Source: CAUZRD01 sp963582255
Lineage (GTDB): Bacteria; Pseudomonadota; Alphaproteobacteria; Rhizobiales; TMED25
Assembly: GCA_963582255.1 (NCBI GenBank)
Contig: CAUZRD010000015.1
Span: forward strand, 1-22,788
Reading direction: 5' to 3'
Length of the DNA stretch: 22,788 nucleotides
A program made the translations under genes and the position numbers. Shown here piece by piece: positions 20,954-22,788 of this stretch. Numbering within the stretch: position 1 is the first letter of the stretch; every line of letters starts with the position of its first letter. The notes under the pieces are model-generated. The model was not told the origin of the DNA. It searched no databases and was given only the letters and a program-made list of their open reading frames with translations.

Positions 20954-22120
20954 CTAAGTATCCGCTGAGAGATAGTCAAGCGCTGCCTGCACGCCTCCAC
21001 GATGATGAGGTACGCCGGCACGCTCTAAACCCATTTCCACGCCGGACAAGGTGCCCATCAACATAAGATCGTTGAAATCGCCAAGATGACCAATGCGGAA
21101 AATTTTGTCGGCAAGTTTGGCAAGGCCGCTGCCGAGCGACATGTTGTAGGTTTCAACCACGATTTTTCGGAATGCGTCGCCAGAATGGCCGTCCGGCATC
21201 ATCACTGCTGTTAGTGTACTCGAATAATACTGAGGTTTCAGGCACACATTCTCTAGCCCCCAAGCCGAGACTGCGCGCCTGGTTGCCTCGCCATGGCGCT
21301 GATGACGTGAAAATACCTGATCAAGGCCTTCCTCGTGGAGCATGTCTATTGCCTCGGAGAGGCCATAGAACAGGTTAGTGGCAGGTGTGTAGGGAAAGAA
21401 TCCTTGAGAGTTTGGTCCGACCATCTCATTCCAGTCGAAGAATCCGGTGTTCATATGCGTTGATTTGGAGATCTCTAATGCCCGCTCGCTTACGGCATTA
21501 AAACCAAGGCCGGGAGGTAGCATGAGACCTTTTTGTGATCCGCCAATTGCTACATCCACGTTCCATTCATCCTGGCGAAAATCAGCGGTAGCGAGCGATG
21601 AAACAACATCTACCATCAAAAGAGCTGGGTGCCCACCATCGCGCAATACATCGCTAACGTCTTTGATTGATGAGGTGCAGCCGGTTGATGTCTCGCCATG
21701 GACAACGCATACCGCCTTGATTGCATGAGCGGTGTCTTGCTTCAATTGATTGGCAATTTTTGATGGGTCAATGCCAGATCGCCAATCGCCCTCAATAAAT
21801 ACTGGTTCTAACCCGAGGTGGGCTGCCATTGATTTCCATAGCGAGGCGAAGTGGCCGGTTTCATACATCAAAACCTTGTCGCCTGGTGATAGTGTGTTGG
21901 ATAGAGCCGCTTCCCAGGCACCCGTTCCGGAGGTCGGGAAAATGAATACCGGACCAGAACACTTAAAGATTGAGCGGGTGCGATCCAGTAATTTGAGTGC
22001 GAATTCAGCAAATTCGGCGCCGCGATGATCCATAGTTGGACGATTGATCGCTCGTAATATCCTATCTGGGACGTTTGTCGGGCCGGGAATTTGTAGGAAA
22101 TGTCGTCCGGGACCAGCCAT
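20954..22120 (-). CDS. Serine–glyoxylate aminotransferase-like, class V PLP enzyme
   Basis: This fold-type I aminotransferase is of the SgaA/alanine–glyoxylate type, which moves an amino group from serine or alanine to glyoxylate to make glycine plus hydroxypyruvate or pyruvate. The N terminus IPGPTNVP and PTMDHRGAEF is diagnostic of this group. TSGTGAWEAAL (63–73) binds the cofactor phosphate, Asp171 in LLMVDVVSS pairs with the pyridine nitrogen, and Lys197 in GGSQKGLMLPPGLGF forms the Schiff base. The length of 388 residues is normal. The ATG at 22120 has GAGG seven bases upstream. There are no serine-cycle genes beside it, so a photorespiration-like glyoxylate-disposal role or another 2-oxo-acid substrate is possible. 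Confidence 0.93.
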   Translation of the reverse strand: MAGPGRHFLQIPGPTNVPDRILRAINRPTMDHRGAEFAEFALKLLDRTRSIFKCSGPVFIFPTSGTGAWEAALSNTLSPGDKVLMYETGHFASLWKSMAAHLGLEPVFIEGDWRSGIDPSKIANQLKQDTAHAIKAVCVVHGETSTGCTSSIKDVSDVLRDGGHPALLMVDVVSSLATADFRQDEWNVDVAIGGSQKGLMLPPGLGFNAVSERALEISKSTHMNTGFFDWNEMVGPNSQGFFPYTPATNLFYGLSEAIDMLHEEGLDQVFSRHQRHGEATRRAVSAWGLENVCLKPQYYSSTLTAVMMPDGHSGDAFRKIVVETYNMSLGSGLAKLADKIFRIGHLGDFNDLMLMGTLSGVEMGLERAGVPHHRGGVQAALDYLSADT

Positions 22121-22191
22121 AATTTGTCCTCTTTATCTTTTAAATGATGTTGTTTGGCTAAGGATATAGCCAGAATTTTATAGTTAATAAT

Positions 22192-22197
22192 TTGACA
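22192..22197 (+). promoter_or_regulatory. Possible -35 box upstream of the universal stress gene
   Basis: A perfect TTGACA stands 70 bases before the universal stress protein ATG. The AT-rich TTTATATATT downstream sits 21 bases away, too far for a standard spacer, so the promoter is uncertain. The rest of the 146-base divergent spacer shows no clear operator. Confidence 0.2.
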
Positions 22198-22266
22198 ATA
22201 GTATTAAGTCGCGCCTCTTTATATATTTGAGACTATTATCCACGCGGGTCAATGGGAGGGACTAAA

Positions 22267-22788
22267 ATGAAATCGATTTTAGTGCCGGTAGAGGCAGGCG
22301 ATCAGCTCGGCGCAGTTCTTGCCGGTGCACTGCTGCTGGCGAAGCAAATGGATTGTTTTATCGAAGGTGTGCCGGTGGGTACGACTTTTGAGGGATTGGC
22401 AACCTATGAAGGGCCTATCGTCGCAGAGGCTCTCACCTGCTTCGAAGAGCAGCCATCGGCCGATGAACTTGGTCAGCAATTTACCAATTTCATGGCTGAA
22501 AATGGCGTGAGACAGGTGGAAAAACCCGAGAGTGGGCTGAGTTGCCGTTGGCAAGGCGGAGATCTGGTGCACGAGAATTTTATTGGCAATCATAGCCGTC
22601 TGTTCGATATTACCGCGGTTGGACGGCCGCGCCGCGAGGGTGGTAACCCGTCGATTACAATTACCGAAGCGGTGCTGTTTGAGGGAGGGCGGCCCATCTT
22701 TGTAGTGCCGCCAGATATGAAGGTTGATAGGGAGTTTGGCCAACGAATTCTGATTGGCTGGAACCGTAGCACCGAGTCTGCGCGCGCG
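22267..22788 (+). CDS. Universal stress protein, partial at 3' end
   Basis: The frame is open for 174 codons from ATG 22267 to the window edge with no stop. The start has GGAGG seven bases upstream, and the protein begins MKSILVPVEAGDQ, the usual Usp opening strand. The first domain ends with FDITAVGRPRREGG and EAVLFEGGRPIFVVPPD (about residues 112–150). After it, QRILIGWNRSTESARA opens a second Usp-like domain, so this is the tandem two-domain type (normally about 270–290 residues). The ATP-binding GxxxxG block is weak in the first domain, as is common in such tandem proteins. It diverges from the aminotransferase, and its 3' part lies outside the window. Confidence 0.85.
   Translation, partial: MKSILVPVEAGDQLGAVLAGALLLAKQMDCFIEGVPVGTTFEGLATYEGPIVAEALTCFEEQPSADELGQQFTNFMAENGVRQVEKPESGLSCRWQGGDLVHENFIGNHSRLFDITAVGRPRREGGNPSITITEAVLFEGGRPIFVVPPDMKVDREFGQRILIGWNRSTESARA

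Overview
This window most likely comes from an alphaproteobacterium of medium GC content. The best evidence is the gene order DUF2628–hisH–hisA–hisF–hisE–coaA (15089–19194), a layout familiar from Alphaproteobacteria. I cannot place it lower than class. The spacers are wide (about 100 bases to 1 kb), several genes appear to start at TTG, and one gene is clearly decayed. That suggests some gene erosion. I saw no rRNA or tRNA gene, CRISPR array, prophage or insertion sequence.

Left two thirds (1–15000): a patchwork of catabolic genes on both strands. In order they are an aldo/keto reductase (-), an amidase-signature amidase (+), a hydrophobic ORF of unclear status, a decayed gene resembling the glycine/sarcosine/betaine reductase selenoprotein B family (+), a hotdog thioesterase (-), an FMN-dependent alpha-hydroxy-acid dehydrogenase (-), an ACMSD-type amidohydrolase/decarboxylase (+), an MFS exporter (-), a cysteine-free carboxymuconolactone-decarboxylase-like protein (-), and an adenylosuccinate-lyase/cycloisomerase-like lyase (+). 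Next come a small conserved-looking protein, two exported orphan proteins (-), a NIPSNAP protein (+) and a GMC flavin oxidoreductase (+). The enzyme types (hydrolysis, decarboxylation, lyase, alcohol and 2-hydroxy-acid oxidation, thioester hydrolysis, export) would suit breakdown of an aromatic, lactone or amide compound. The substrate cannot be read from the sequence. The divergent promoter regions at 5786–5948 and 9081–9406 share an AGACG...CCACGTCT inverted motif and may answer to one regulator.

Right third (15089–22788): a compact run of housekeeping genes for histidine synthesis (hisH, hisA, hisF, hisE) ending in coaA (coenzyme A synthesis). After it lies a short self-contained unit with a candidate promoter, a 26-codon ORF behind a near-ideal Shine-Dalgarno, and a strong intrinsic terminator. 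Then follow a Gfo/Idh/MocA oxidoreductase (+), a serine–glyoxylate-type aminotransferase (-), and the first 174 codons of a universal stress protein (+) that runs off the right edge.

The observations most worth a second look are the 26-codon ORF unit (19226–19449), the MFS leader with a tiny coupled upstream ORF and competing stems (8386–8465), the reductase-like pseudogene (3382–3929), and the motif shared by the two divergent promoter regions.
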